Notes under the pieces: generated by a model
The model's input: only the letters and a program-made list of their open reading frames with translations
Told to the model about the DNA's origin: nothing
Databases searched by the model: none
Part shown: positions 54,410 to 63,794 of the stretch, piece after piece
How positions within the stretch are numbered: the stretch's first letter is position 1
Layout of the letters: every line of letters starts with the position of its first letter
NCBI RefSeq assembly: GCF_003176895.1
Contig: NZ_QGTD01000019.1
Location: 1-64,000, forward strand
Direction of reading: 5' to 3'
Length of the DNA stretch: 64,000 nt
DNA from: Gracilibacillus dipsosauri
Lineage (GTDB): Bacteria > Bacillota > Bacilli > Bacillales > Amphibacillaceae
Made by a program: the position numbers and the translations under genes

Positions 54410-55381
54410 GTCTAATGATTGGGCCGCTGTGATGATAGCTAATTTATAAGCATCCTCTGCACTACACCCTCTTGATAAATCATTTACTGGTTTATTCAAC
54501 CCTTGTAGGACAGGTCCTACTGCATCAAATCCACCAAGTCTTTGGGCTATTTTATAGCCAATATTCCCTGCTTCTAAGCCTGGGAAAACAAAAACATTTG
54601 CCTTTCCTGCAAGAACAGATCCTGGTGCTTTTTTTTCCGCAACAGATGGAACAAAGGCAGCATCAAATTGAAACTCTCCATCTAATACTAGCTCTGGTGC
54701 AATATTTTTTGCAATTTCAGCTGCTTCTGCTACTTTTTCTGTTTCAGGTGATTTCGCTGAACCTTTGGTTGAGAAGCTAAGTAGAGCAACACGAGGATCG
54801 ATATTAAATAATTTTGCAGTTTCTGCACTGTTTACAGCAATTTCTGCTAAATCCTGGCTATCTGGTGCAATATTAATCGCACAATCTGCAAAAACATATT
54901 TTTCATCATCACGAACCATAATGAAAACTCCAGATGTCTTCTTAATCCCTTCTTTTGTTTTAATAATTTGTAGTGCTGGTCTTACGGTATCTGCTGTCGA
55001 ATGTGCTGCACCACTAACTAGGCCATCTGCTTTTCCCATATGGACAAGCATTGTTCCGAAGTAATTCTCATCGAGAAGAATTTTGCGGGCATCTTCTTCC
55101 GTTGCCTTCCCTTTTCTTCTTTCTACAAAGGATGCTACCATTTGGTCAAAATCTGAGTATTCGCTTGGATCCAAAATTGTCGCTTCGGTAATATCAAGCT
55201 GTAATTCCTTTGCTCTCTGTTCTATTTTTTCTTTTATTCCGACTAATACAGGTTGTACAAATCCATCTTTGTTTAGCTTCGCAACTGCTGATAAAATTCT
55301 TTCATCCAATCCTTCAGGAAATACGATTTTTCTAGGATTCCCGTCCAATCTACTTTTCATTTCAGCAAATAAATCGCTCAT
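54401..55381 (-). CDS. pta: Phosphate acetyltransferase
   Basis: Interconverts acetyl-CoA and acetyl phosphate in overflow metabolism. The 326-residue short-form Pta has SGAAHSTADTVRPALQII, FADCAINIAPDSQDLAEIA, LSFSTKGSA and the C-terminal NVFVFPGLEAGNIGYKIAQR. ATG start with GGAGGG. Upstream there is an extended -10 and a cre-like site, which fits the known CcpA activation of pta in B. subtilis. Confidence 0.97.
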   Translation of the reverse strand: MSDLFAEMKSRLDGNPRKIVFPEGLDERILSAVAKLNKDGFVQPVLVGIKEKIEQRAKELQLDITEATILDPSEYSDFDQMVASFVERRKGKATEEDARKILLDENYFGTMLVHMGKADGLVSGAAHSTADTVRPALQIIKTKEGIKKTSGVFIMVRDDEKYVFADCAINIAPDSQDLAEIAVNSAETAKLFNIDPRVALLSFSTKGSAKSPETEKVAEAAEIAKNIAPELVLDGEFQFDAAFVPSVAEKKAPGSVLAGKANVFVFPGLEAGNIGYKIAQRLGGFDAVGPVLQGLNKPVNDLSRGCSAEDAYKLAIITAAQSLDAQ

Positions 55382-55409
55382 AAAATAAACCCTCCAAAAT
55401 ATTATCTGT

Positions 55410-55470
55410 ATTATATCATAAGCCTTTTTGTGTAATAATTAAAGCATTTGCCATTATGAAGGCGTTTTAA
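55410..55470 (-). promoter_or_regulatory. pta promoter with candidate CcpA (cre) site
   Basis: On the minus strand TATAAT at 55410-55415 is preceded by TG one base away (extended -10). A cre-like TGAAGGCGTTTTAA at 55457-55470 (two mismatches to TGWAANCGNTNWCA) is centred about 60 bp upstream of the predicted start site, the position used for CcpA activation. The cre call is inference. Confidence 0.5.
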
Positions 55471-55608
55471 TCTAGAAATTCTTTTTCCTTGTTCAAATTT
55501 TTGTCAAAAATGAGTCAAAAGGAGAGATCAGGCAATTCCCTATCCATGCTTATATTTACCCAAATGTGTTATATTAAAACTAGAGATGGTTAAAAAGGAG
55601 AGATAATT

Positions 55609-56355
55609 ATGCCAGAAGCAGTTGAAACAATGGATGGCTGGTATTGTTTACATGATCTTCGTACAATAGATTGGACTAAATGGAAAAACGCTACCGAGCA
55701 AGAAAGAGAGCAGGCTGTTCATGAGCTCCAGGACATGTTAACTGGCTGGGAGCAAGTAGCTGAAGCTCGAGAGGGGAGCCATGCCTTTTATTCCATTATG
55801 GGTCAAAAAGCTGATATTCTTCTTATGATTTTAAGACCAACCATGCAGGAGCTTGGGGATATTGAGCTTCGTTTTAATAAATCTAAATTTGCGGAATTTA
55901 CAAAGCCTAGCTATTCTTATGTATCTGTTGTGGAATTATCTAAGTATATGTCCAAGGAGAATGACAATCCCGAAGACAACCCTGGTGTTCGTGCTCGATT
56001 AAAGCCGAAACTACCAAACTGGGAACATATTTGCTTTTACCCAATGGACAAGCGTCGTGAAGGAAATGATAATTGGTATATGCTCCCGTTCGATGAGCGC
56101 CGTCAGCTTATGTATGAGCATAGCTTTACTGGTCGTAAATATGCTGGTGAGGTAAAGCAAATCATTACAGGCTCTATGGGCTTTGATGATTGGGAATGGA
56201 GCGTCACTTTATTTGCTAAGGATGTTCTCCAGCTTAAGAAGATTGTTTATGAAATGCGTTTTGATGTTGTCAGTGCTCGCTATGGTGAATTCGGCCCATT
56301 CTATGTTGGCAACATTTTACGTACAGAAGAAATTCCAGCATATTTGCATGTTTAA
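55609..56355 (+). CDS. hemQ: Coproheme decarboxylase HemQ
   Basis: Last step of the Gram-positive coproporphyrin heme pathway, converting coproheme to heme b. The 248-residue chlorite-dismutase-fold protein has YPMDKRREG with the catalytic Tyr, [13 protein letters not shown] with the proximal His, and the C-terminal [20 protein letters not shown] with AAAAGGAG. Next to pta as in B. subtilis ywfI. Confidence 0.96.
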   Translation: MPEAVETMDGWYCLHDLRTIDWTKWKNATEQEREQAVHELQDMLTGWEQVAEAREGSHAFYSIMGQKADILLMILRPTMQELGDIELRFNKSKFAEFTKPSYSYVSVVELSKYMSKENDNPEDNPGVRARLKPKLPNWEHICFYPMDKRREGNDNWYMLPFDERRQLMYEHSFTGRKYAGEVKQIITGSMGFDDWEWSVTLFAKDVLQLKKIVYEMRFDVVSARYGEFGPFYVGNILRTEEIPAYLHV

Positions 56356-56393
56356 AACTAAAATGCAGGTGGCTGGAATAAAAGAGTAGTAAA

Positions 56394-56464
56394 GAAGGAA
56401 AATCCGAACATTAATATTTGTGCACCGAAACCGCTCCCTCAGAAGATGGTTCGGATTCTCCTTC
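56394..56464. terminator. Long hairpin between hemQ and the RibD-like gene
   Basis: Arms of 16 bases (56394-56409 and 56449-56464) pair with one mismatch around a 39-nt loop. It lies between the convergent hemQ and RibD-like genes, so it could end both, but the loop is unusually long and the T-run poor. Confidence 0.5.
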
Positions 56465-56494
56465 TTCCTTGTTATGCCCCAGCCGCTTATTCGG

Positions 56495-57046
56495 TTATTT
56501 GTACACCAATAACACGTTTCCACACTGAAATGTATGAGTTTCGATCAATTCTAGCTTTCGCATCCTGTTATGAAATAACCTGACGCCGTTACCAATTACA
56601 ACAGGATTGAGGATAAGTCGAAATTCATCAATTAAATCTTCTTGGATAAATGTTTGGGCAATATCTGCACCTGCTAACAGTACAAGGTCTTGACCAGGTT
56701 GCTGCTTCCACTTCCTTACTTCGAAAGCTATATTTCCTTTCACAGCTATGGCATTCCATTCCACTTTATTAAGTGTTCGGGTAAATACTGCCTTCTTCTT
56801 TTGATTTATTTTTCTAGCAAAAGCGCGACTTTCTTCCGAGTTATTCGGGTCAAATTCAGCTGATGGCCAATACTGAATCATCATTTCGTACGCTCGGCGA
56901 CCATAAAGCAATGTATCGGCACTATCCAAAAGATTTTCCATGTACTCGTCCATCTCCTGATCCATAACATGCCATGAGCTATCACCATTCTCACCAGCCA
57001 CATATCCATCTAATGACATAACCATTGATAAGATTACTTTTCTCAT
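56495..57046 (-). CDS. Dihydrofolate reductase-like (RibD C-terminal domain) protein
   Basis: A 183-residue NADPH-dependent reductase-fold protein (MSLDGYVAGENGDSSWHV at the start, DTLLYGRRAYEMM, and the LLAGADIAQTFIQEDLIDEFRL segment). It belongs to the YwjB/YyaP-type family whose physiological substrate is unknown. ATG start. It is not linked to folate or riboflavin genes here. Confidence 0.85.
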   Translation of the reverse strand: MRKVILSMVMSLDGYVAGENGDSSWHVMDQEMDEYMENLLDSADTLLYGRRAYEMMIQYWPSAEFDPNNSEESRAFARKINQKKKAVFTRTLNKVEWNAIAVKGNIAFEVRKWKQQPGQDLVLLAGADIAQTFIQEDLIDEFRLILNPVVIGNGVRLFHNRMRKLELIETHTFQCGNVLLVYK

Positions 57047-57204
57047 CCGCTTCCCCCTCCATTTAACTCACTTTACTACATTTAGACACTGGGAATTTCT
57101 TTTCTATTGCTATCCTCCAAACAAAAATTCTATCTTCTTTATGCATGTTCATAGCATATCCCGCATACATATCAACTAGTAGAACTAGAGAGGAGTTTTG
57201 CATA

Positions 57205-57657
57205 ATGAATCAAGAGCAAAATCAAGTCAGACAGCAACAAGGAGCGGGGATGCCATATAATCCGTCAATGAATTATGGAATGGGCTATCAGCCATATAGC
57301 TATGGTCAGCAATCAATGCAAATGCCGCAGCAGCCACAGCAACAGTCTCCACAACAGCCATCTATATCCGACGTACCAGGAATGCTACCATTACAGGAAT
57401 CTTATATTGAAAATATTCTCCGATTGAATAAAGGAAAGCGCGCTACTGTATATATGACTTTTGAAAATAATGAGCGTTGGAATGCAAAGGTTTTTAAAGG
57501 GATTATTGAGGCAGCTGGTCGTGACCACATTATTCTTAGTGATCCTGAAACCAATAGAAGATATTTATTGTTAATGATTTATCTTGATTACATTACATTT
57601 GATGAAGAAATTAATTACAATTATCCGATCGGAAATACTAGCTATTCCCCGAGATAA
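57205..57657 (+). CDS. gerQ: GerQ, spore coat protein crosslinked by transglutaminase
   Basis: GerQ is crosslinked into the coat by Tgl and is needed for CwlJ-dependent germination. The 150-residue product has a Gln-rich N-terminal half (NQEQNQVRQQQG, QQPQQQSPQQP) that offers transglutaminase sites, and a conserved C-terminal domain (SYIENILRLNKGKRATVYMTFE). ATG at 57205 has AGAGGAG; the 20 upstream open codons are not family-like. Same position as B. subtilis ywdL. Confidence 0.94.
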   Translation: MNQEQNQVRQQQGAGMPYNPSMNYGMGYQPYSYGQQSMQMPQQPQQQSPQQPSISDVPGMLPLQESYIENILRLNKGKRATVYMTFENNERWNAKVFKGIIEAAGRDHIILSDPETNRRYLLLMIYLDYITFDEEINYNYPIGNTSYSPR

Positions 57658-57685
57658 TTACAGATACTGAGGTGACCACATTATA

Positions 57686-57922
57686 TTGAAAATAAATTCT
57701 ACTACCGACGTACTTATACCCATATTATTTTTTGCTATTGTTATAGCAGTCTTTGCATGGAAAACTCAATCAATCACGTTATTCGCAATAGCCATTGTTA
57801 GTATTGCTATTGTATTATTTGGTGAGGCCTTACAAGCTTACCAATCCAAGAATATGCTGTTGTTTTCCCAACAGCTCTTGCGTGGTCTTGGTTTAATTAC
57901 TTTATTAGTAATATTTCTATAA
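57686..57922 (+). CDS. Small hydrophobic membrane protein
   Basis: A 78-residue protein with three membrane segments (about 8-25, 30-49, 60-77). The start is TTG with GAGGTG 10 bp upstream; there is no ATG alternative. It is 28 bp after gerQ and shares the terminator at 57931. No family recognised; co-transcription with gerQ is likely. Confidence 0.6.
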   Translation: MKINSTTDVLIPILFFAIVIAVFAWKTQSITLFAIAIVSIAIVLFGEALQAYQSKNMLLFSQQLLRGLGLITLLVIFL

Positions 57923-57930
57923 TATTCTCC

Positions 57931-57966
57931 TATCACAGCTGTCTTCCGCTGTGGTAGTTTTTTTAT
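57931..57966 (+). terminator. Intrinsic terminator of the gerQ operon
   Basis: A 9-bp stem (57931-57939 with 57948-57956) followed by GTTTTTTTAT on the plus strand. Confidence 0.93.
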
Positions 57967-58017
57967 TCAGAGCTAGCCATCAGCTAAAGGGAAATCCCCC
58001 TCTACTGATGGAAGTCT

Positions 58018-58386
58018 TTATATAAATTTGACAATTGCGTAGCCTAATAAAACCCATCCAATTAAAAAAGCGACTCCTCCAAGTGGTGTAATCATTGCAA
58101 AAGCTTTGATGGCAGTTGTTGAATAGATGTATAAGCTTCCTGAAAACAAGAGGATTCCAACAAAAAAGAACCAACCTGCTGAGACAATACTACCTGCAGT
58201 TATTTTTGGCATTAACAGTCCTGTAGCCAATAAAGCAACTGTATGGAACATCTGATATTGTACTGCCTTTTCCCAGGTTTGGAGCATTTTCTCCGAAAGC
58301 TTTCCTTCCAATCCATGAGCACCAAAGGCCCCAAGCGCTACTGCTACAAATCCGTTTATTATCCCAAGTAATAAAAATATTTTCAT
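58018..58386 (-). CDS. ywdK: YwdK family membrane protein (DUF423)
   Basis: A 122-residue four-helix membrane protein with the family start GIINGFVAVALGAFGAHGLEGKL and the C-terminal ITPLGGVAFLIGWVLLGYA. Function is unknown. ATG 9 bp after AGGAG. It follows ywdI by about 20 bp. Confidence 0.92.
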   Translation of the reverse strand: MKIFLLLGIINGFVAVALGAFGAHGLEGKLSEKMLQTWEKAVQYQMFHTVALLATGLLMPKITAGSIVSAGWFFFVGILLFSGSLYIYSTTAIKAFAMITPLGGVAFLIGWVLLGYAIVKFI

Positions 58387-58406
58387 TCTCACACACTCCT
58401 CTTATG

Positions 58407-58661
58407 TTAAAAATCAAGCAAGGAATCACTATTTTCCTTTGCTACATCTACCTTTTCATTTGTTTTCTTAGGGGTTTCTCCAACTATCTTACGCCATTCC
58501 ACCTCATCGATAGAAGTACTTAAGGAAGGAGCTTCTTTTTCTAATAGCAATTCTGTTAATGCATGAATTGCCTTGGCATGCTCTCTGATTCGACCATTTT
58601 CAAGAGCTTGCTCACTTTCCAGGATGATTTTTTTCAAGATTTGTTGATCAGTAATTGCCAT
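58407..58661 (-). CDS. ywdI: YwdI family protein (DUF5327)
   Basis: An 84-residue cytoplasmic protein of unknown role found in bacilli next to ywdK; the N-terminal half is helical (ITDQQILKKIILESEQA) and the C-terminal half is charged, ending DSLLDF. ATG start with AGGAG. Operon with ywdK. Confidence 0.85.
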   Translation of the reverse strand: MAITDQQILKKIILESEQALENGRIREHAKAIHALTELLLEKEAPSLSTSIDEVEWRKIVGETPKKTNEKVDVAKENSDSLLDF

Positions 58662-58750
58662 ACCTATTCTCCTTTTGCGTCCGTTTACTATCTATTATAC
58701 AATCTTCGTAGAACAGAAGAAAAGTAATCCAATATTAAAGGGGTATTTTC

Positions 58751-59608
58751 ATGCAAGAAAAATTACGGCAAATTGGTGATAAATCAGAGGTGAAGGAATT
58801 TCGTTCTGTTGCAGGTGGGGATATTAATAATGCCTACTATGTTAAAACAGAGAAAAATAAATATTTCATCAAAACAAACGAGAAGGTTCCGAGTGATTTT
58901 TTTCAATTAGAAGCAAAAGGGTTAGAGGCAATTCGCCAGACAAACACGATCAACGTACCAAAGGTATACCATTATGATATCGCTACAAATAATGAAGAAA
59001 TTATGCTTATTATGGAATGGATAGCAGGAGATAAAAGACAGGCTAATGGAAACCTTCTAGGTGAAAACCTTGCTTCTATGCATCTAGCAGAAGCTGGACC
59101 ACAATATGGACTGGACATACCTACCTTTGTCGGTGATCTAGTCCAAGAAAATAGCTGGTATGATAGCTGGGTGGAATATTATCAAAAGCAGCGATTACAA
59201 ACACAATTAGAGCTTGGAATTCAAAGGGATAGCATGCCACAAATGAGGAGAAGTCGCTTGGAAACCTTAATTGATAAGCTCGACAACTATATTCCTAAAA
59301 GGCCAAAGGTTTCGTTACTTCATGGTGATCTCTGGGGTGGAAATTGGTTAGCTGGACCAAGAGGAATTCCTTATCTGATCGATCCCTCCATATTGTATGG
59401 GGATCACGCCTTTGAGATAGCTTTTACCGAATTATTCGGCGGATTTCCTACAAGTTTTTATCAAAGCTATCAGGCTATCTTTCCTCTTCCAGATTATTAT
59501 GAGGATATAAAACCGATCTATCAGCTCTTCTATTTACTAGTTCATTTAAATATATTTGGTGAAGGCTATGGCGGAGCGGTTGATCGGATTTTAAACCAAT
59601 ATACTTAA
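58751..59608 (+). CDS. Fructosamine kinase family protein
   Basis: A 285-residue protein-kinase-fold enzyme of the fructosamine-3-kinase family, which repairs glycated amines. It has GGDINNAYYV (nucleotide loop), YFIKTNE (Lys), IMEWIAG hinge, the catalytic HGDLWGGNW and the metal-binding LIDPSILYGDHAFEIA. ATG with AAAGG. The substrate in bacteria of this type is unproven. Confidence 0.9.
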   Translation: MQEKLRQIGDKSEVKEFRSVAGGDINNAYYVKTEKNKYFIKTNEKVPSDFFQLEAKGLEAIRQTNTINVPKVYHYDIATNNEEIMLIMEWIAGDKRQANGNLLGENLASMHLAEAGPQYGLDIPTFVGDLVQENSWYDSWVEYYQKQRLQTQLELGIQRDSMPQMRRSRLETLIDKLDNYIPKRPKVSLLHGDLWGGNWLAGPRGIPYLIDPSILYGDHAFEIAFTELFGGFPTSFYQSYQAIFPLPDYYEDIKPIYQLFYLLVHLNIFGEGYGGAVDRILNQYT

Positions 59609-59637
59609 GGAAAAGTCGCTTATGACGACTTTTCCTT
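59607..59637. terminator. Bidirectional terminator between fructosamine kinase and acyltransferase genes
   Basis: A perfect 12-bp stem (59607-59618 with 59626-59637) with a 7-nt loop; the stop codons of both convergent genes overlap it. Confidence 0.92.
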
Positions 59638-60672
59638 ATAAGTAGGATAAGCATCTCTCTGTTCCCTTTTTTTCCATTTGTTTTCTCGATTTTCAAACCA
59701 TTTTGCTAAAAGGGTGGTCTTTCCTTCTACAATTGGCTGAGTAAAGGTTGCCACCGATTTGGATGATAGGAACCATACAATCGCTGCAGCTATTACTGCT
59801 AAACCAATCGTATCTAGGTTATGATCTAGCTGTAGTAAACCAGCTTCACGTCCGTATTGAATAATGATGCCATGTAATAGATAGACATACATCGTATTTT
59901 GCCCTAGATTAGTAAAAGAATAGCGTTGTTTTGGCACTAGTAATAATACGGAAAATACCATGAAAATGGCTAAAAGATAGAGTCCAAATCGTGCAGCACC
60001 ACCGTAAAATGGTAGTTCAAGATCTAGATAAGAATGGGAACCAAATAACCAGCCAGTCGGAATCTTAGGTTGTAAATAGCTTACTAGAAAGACAACGAAT
60101 AAGATGGCGACAGATACTATTTGATTCTTTCGGTTTTTCCAAGCAAATAGTCTTTCCTTTGTTAGCCAATATCCGATAAGGAAAAACGGAAAGAAAACAA
60201 ACGTACGAGATAAACTAAATGCTTCCCCTATTACTGGTAAATACCCAATCATGATTCCAATAAGAAAGGCAAGAGGAATACCTATCATAGGAGGTATTTT
60301 TTTGAATACAATCAACAACAGGTGCCAGCTAAATAAGCTTAGCAAGAACCATAATCCCCACTGTGGATCATAAAGACTTGTATCCCAATCGTTTTTACCG
60401 ATTCCTAAGAAATAGATCGTATACAGAATTTGAAAAATAAAATATGGAACTAAAATTCGCTTAAATAATTTTATTAAATAACCTTTGTTACTAGCTCCCT
60501 TTGCAAAGAAACCACTAATAAGGATAAATACAGGCATATGGAATATATAAATCCATTGATATAAAACATTAACTAACTCTATGTTTTCTTTTAATGGTTG
60601 GATTAAGTGTCCAAACACGACAAGAAATATGAAAAGGAGCTTTGCATTATCAAAATAAGCTTCACGTTGCAT
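59620..60672 (-). CDS. Membrane acyltransferase (acyltransferase 3 family)
   Basis: A 350-residue polytopic protein with about ten membrane helices. The start has the family signature YFDNAKLLFIFLVVFGHLI with the conserved His, followed by IFHMPVFILISGFFAKG. Such enzymes O-acetylate surface polymers or small molecules. ATG 9 bp after GAGGGAG. The target is unknown. Confidence 0.85.
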   Translation of the reverse strand: MQREAYFDNAKLLFIFLVVFGHLIQPLKENIELVNVLYQWIYIFHMPVFILISGFFAKGASNKGYLIKLFKRILVPYFIFQILYTIYFLGIGKNDWDTSLYDPQWGLWFLLSLFSWHLLLIVFKKIPPMIGIPLAFLIGIMIGYLPVIGEAFSLSRTFVFFPFFLIGYWLTKERLFAWKNRKNQIVSVAILFVVFLVSYLQPKIPTGWLFGSHSYLDLELPFYGGAARFGLYLLAIFMVFSVLLLVPKQRYSFTNLGQNTMYVYLLHGIIIQYGREAGLLQLDHNLDTIGLAVIAAAIVWFLSSKSVATFTQPIVEGKTTLLAKWFENRENKWKKREQRDAYPTYKEKSS

Positions 60673-60817
60673 ATTCTTCTTCTCCCTCAATAAAACAGTT
60701 TACTCTATTCTACCCGCTAAAAAGGAAGTTAAAAAGAAAATAAGTATATTGTTATGATAATGTAAATCCTAAGTAAAAGGAATGAAACATAACTTTATTT
60801 AATTTTAATATTGCTAT

Positions 60818-62050
60818 TTAGAAGCTAATCGCCCATGTACCATTGCGGAATATTGCTTCTGCCGTTCCATCCTCTGTTATCCCATCGATATTCATGTCCG
60901 CAGATCCAATCATAAAATCTTCATGAACAATACTATCGTTCACTCCATGCTGGTCCATTTGTTGCTCATTCATTTCTGAACCACCTTTTATATTGGTCGG
61001 ATAAGCCTTTCCAAGGGCAATATGACAGGATGCATTTTCATCAAATAATGTGTTGAAGAAGATAATTCCTGCTTGAGATACAGGTGATTCATGCGGGACT
61101 AATGCCACTTCTCCCAGTCGTGAGGCACCATCATCGTCTGCCTCCAATAAATGCTTCAATGCCTCTTTCCCTTTTTCACACTGATAATCGACTACTTTTC
61201 CATCTTTAAATGTTAGACTGAAATCTTCAATCAATTGTCCTTGGAAGCTTAGCGGTTTTGTGCTTGTTACGGTTCCGTTCACACCATATTTATGTGGCAT
61301 TGTAAAAACTTCCTCTGTCGGAATATTAGGATTAAACACTACTCTATCAGTAGCCGTTGCAGCACCACCATGCCATATATGGCCTTTTGGTAATTCAATG
61401 GTTAGATCTGTTCCTTTTGCCGTAAAGTGTAGCTTTGAATAATTTTTTTCATTTAGATATTCTCGAGCTTTTTTAAGAATTGCATTATGCTGCTCCCACG
61501 CCTTGATTGGATCATTCTTATCCACTCGAGCAATGCGAAAGATTTCATTCCAAAGCTTTTCCTTTGCTGCTTCTGCTGTATCGTCTGGGAAAATTTTTTG
61601 CGCCCACTCTAATGTTGGGTAACCGACAATAGACCAACGAGCTCTGTCATTCATCATATACTCGCGATATTCCTTCAGTGCGTTGGATCTAGCTTTAGTA
61701 ACGGCAGCCATTCGTTTACCATCAATATCTTGTAATAAATCGGGATTCTCCCCATAGATGTTCAACACAGCATAGCCGTCCTTCACCATACTGATCATTG
61801 CTTCTTTGCGCCATTCGGGAAATGTTTCTAAAACTTCCATCGGGGCATGTGTCATTTTAAGTAATGTAAGCTGGTCATCACTCCATTCAGTATGGACATT
61901 TTTTGCGCCCATTTCATAGGCTTGTTTAACGACGATCCGCACGAATTCAACAGCTTCGATTGGTGCTTGGATTAGCAGGCCTTGTCCTTTTTGAAGGTTG
62001 ACTCCGGTTTGTAATGCTAATTCTGCATATTTTTTCAAAGATTCTTTCAT
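60818..62050 (-). CDS. M29-family aminopeptidase (AmpS/PepS type)
   Basis: A 410-residue thermophilic-type aminopeptidase. It shows the M29 features NIPTEEVFTMPHK (metal Glu and His), GASRLGEVALVP, NTLFDENASCHIALGKAYP and the C-terminal HEDFMIGSADMNIDG. ATG start with GGAGGAA. It is cytoplasmic with no signal peptide. Confidence 0.92.
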   Translation of the reverse strand: MKESLKKYAELALQTGVNLQKGQGLLIQAPIEAVEFVRIVVKQAYEMGAKNVHTEWSDDQLTLLKMTHAPMEVLETFPEWRKEAMISMVKDGYAVLNIYGENPDLLQDIDGKRMAAVTKARSNALKEYREYMMNDRARWSIVGYPTLEWAQKIFPDDTAEAAKEKLWNEIFRIARVDKNDPIKAWEQHNAILKKAREYLNEKNYSKLHFTAKGTDLTIELPKGHIWHGGAATATDRVVFNPNIPTEEVFTMPHKYGVNGTVTSTKPLSFQGQLIEDFSLTFKDGKVVDYQCEKGKEALKHLLEADDDGASRLGEVALVPHESPVSQAGIIFFNTLFDENASCHIALGKAYPTNIKGGSEMNEQQMDQHGVNDSIVHEDFMIGSADMNIDGITEDGTAEAIFRNGTWAISF

Positions 62051-62120
62051 CGATCATTCCTCCTTCATTTAACTATATTATGGCAAAGAACAGGCAATTC
62101 TGCCAACATCATGCATATTC

Positions 62121-62227
62121 ACGTTAGGAAAGTTCGCATTCGCTCGTCTTTTAGCGGATGTGTTAGCTTTTCTTATAGCTTGGACTTAAAAATCTCTGCT
62201 TCGTCGCTTTACTTCCTTTCCTAACGT
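62121..62227 (-). mobile_element. MITE-like element, copy C, behind the tcyP terminator
   Basis: 107 bp with perfect 12-bp terminal inverted repeats (ACGTTAGGAAAG at 62121; CTTTCCTAACGT ending at 62227). It shares with copies A and B the hairpin (GCATTCGC...), a CTTATA...TTGG core and TTCGTCG near the same place, but is 13 bp shorter and more diverged. It lies 6 bp downstream of the tcyP terminator, in the same orientation as A and B. Confidence 0.75.
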
Positions 62228-62233
62228 ACAAAA

Positions 62234-62263
62234 AAACAAGTGGAGAGTTATCTCCACTTGTTT
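62234..62263 (-). terminator. Intrinsic terminator of tcyP
   Basis: A perfect 13-bp stem (62234-62246 with 62251-62263), 4-nt loop and T-runs on both strands. Confidence 0.95.
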
Positions 62264-62267
62264 TTTT

Positions 62268-63662
62268 TTAGATAGCTATATCTTTATTAACCGAATCTTT
62301 ATCATTGTAATTTTTAATATTTAATTTTTTCATAATACGGGAAGTAAGTGTCCCTGATAGAATGGAATCATTAACATTCAGTGCAGTTCGACCCATATCA
62401 ATAAGTGGCTCCACTGTAATTAATAAACCAGCTAAGGCAACGGGTAAATTCATGGATGATAGCACAATTAATGCTGCAAAGGTTGCTCCACCACCGACTC
62501 CAGCAACACCAAAGGAACTAATTCCAATGATTAGAACAAGCTGCAAGAGGAAGGATGGTGACAATGGATCAATACCTTGCGTTGGAGCAATCATAACAGC
62601 TAACATTGCTGGATAGATTCCTGCACATCCATTTTGACCAATTGTCGCACCGAATGATGCCGACATATTGGCAATACCGCTGTGTACACCTAAGTTTTCC
62701 TTTTGGACTTGAATCGTTAAAGGAATAGTACCAGCACTTGATCTTGATGTAAAGGCAAAGCTTAATACTGGTAATACCTTGCGTGTATAAGTCAACGGGT
62801 TTAATCCAAAAATGGCGAGAAGTATGAGATGTATAATAAACATGCTAATTAACGCCACATAGGAAGCTGCAACAAATTTTCCTAATTCAATAATTCCGGC
62901 TATATCTGTTTGTGCTACTGTATTTGCCATTAATCCTAAAATACCATATGGAGTCAAACGTAGGATAATCTTCACAATTCGCATGACGACCGCATAAAGG
63001 GCATTGATTATCTCCACAAATTTTTCAGCTTGTTCAGGTTGTTTTCTACGAACCCCGAGTACAGCAATCCCTACTATAATGGAAAAGATGACAACAGCAA
63101 TCGTAGAGGTTGCACGTTGACCAGTCATATCCAAAAATGGATTGGATGGAATAAATTCAAGGATTTTCTGTGGTGTAGACATTCCCTCTATTGATCCTAA
63201 TCGTTCCTCTAAATCTAAACCTCGCTGTTCTTCGGCTTGCCCCATATCAATTTGGTCTGCACTCAAGTCAAAAATGGTTGCACTTGTTACACCAACAGTT
63301 GCGGCAATCATAGCCGTTGTGACAAGAATACCAATAATCCATGCTGACATCTTACCTAGATCTTTTGATTTTTCTAAATTAATGATGGATTGAATAATTG
63401 AAACTAATATTAATGGAATAACAATCATCATTAATAATCTTACATATCCTCTACCTAATATATTGTACCAATCTGTTGTTACACTCACTATATTCGAATC
63501 TGTTGAATATACAATTTGTAATAATGCACCTAGTAAAATACCTAATCCTAAACCTGCAAACACACGCTTACTAAATGATAGATGTTTTTTTTGCATAAAG
63601 AAAAGAATTCCTATAAATAAAAACATAATAGCGATATTCACTAGTATCCAAATCGTCTCCAT
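62268..63662 (-). CDS. tcyP: L-cystine uptake symporter TcyP
   Basis: Sodium/proton-dicarboxylate symporter family member that imports cystine in bacilli. The 464-residue product has eight or more membrane segments, the family serine-rich hairpin FAFTSRSSAGTIPLTIQV, NMSASFGATIGQNGCAGIYPAM and GGGATFAALIVLSS. Length matches B. subtilis TcyP (463). ATG start. Confidence 0.92.
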   Translation of the reverse strand: METIWILVNIAIMFLFIGILFFMQKKHLSFSKRVFAGLGLGILLGALLQIVYSTDSNIVSVTTDWYNILGRGYVRLLMMIVIPLILVSIIQSIINLEKSKDLGKMSAWIIGILVTTAMIAATVGVTSATIFDLSADQIDMGQAEEQRGLDLEERLGSIEGMSTPQKILEFIPSNPFLDMTGQRATSTIAVVIFSIIVGIAVLGVRRKQPEQAEKFVEIINALYAVVMRIVKIILRLTPYGILGLMANTVAQTDIAGIIELGKFVAASYVALISMFIIHLILLAIFGLNPLTYTRKVLPVLSFAFTSRSSAGTIPLTIQVQKENLGVHSGIANMSASFGATIGQNGCAGIYPAMLAVMIAPTQGIDPLSPSFLLQLVLIIGISSFGVAGVGGGATFAALIVLSSMNLPVALAGLLITVEPLIDMGRTALNVNDSILSGTLTSRIMKKLNIKNYNDKDSVNKDIAI

Positions 63663-63767
63663 TTTACCCCTCCTTAATATTATAAATCCGATAAAAATAC
63701 TTTGATTATATTACTCTGCTTTGACTCATTTGTCAATGGTTCTGCTTCTTTAAAATAATTCTTCGCT

Positions 63768-63794
63768 GAAAAGCTATCCTATTGATAGCTTTTC
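63768..63794 (-). terminator. Intrinsic terminator of the OsmC-family gene
   Basis: A perfect 11-bp stem (63768-63778 with 63784-63794) that contains the stop codon of the partial gene. Confidence 0.85.
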
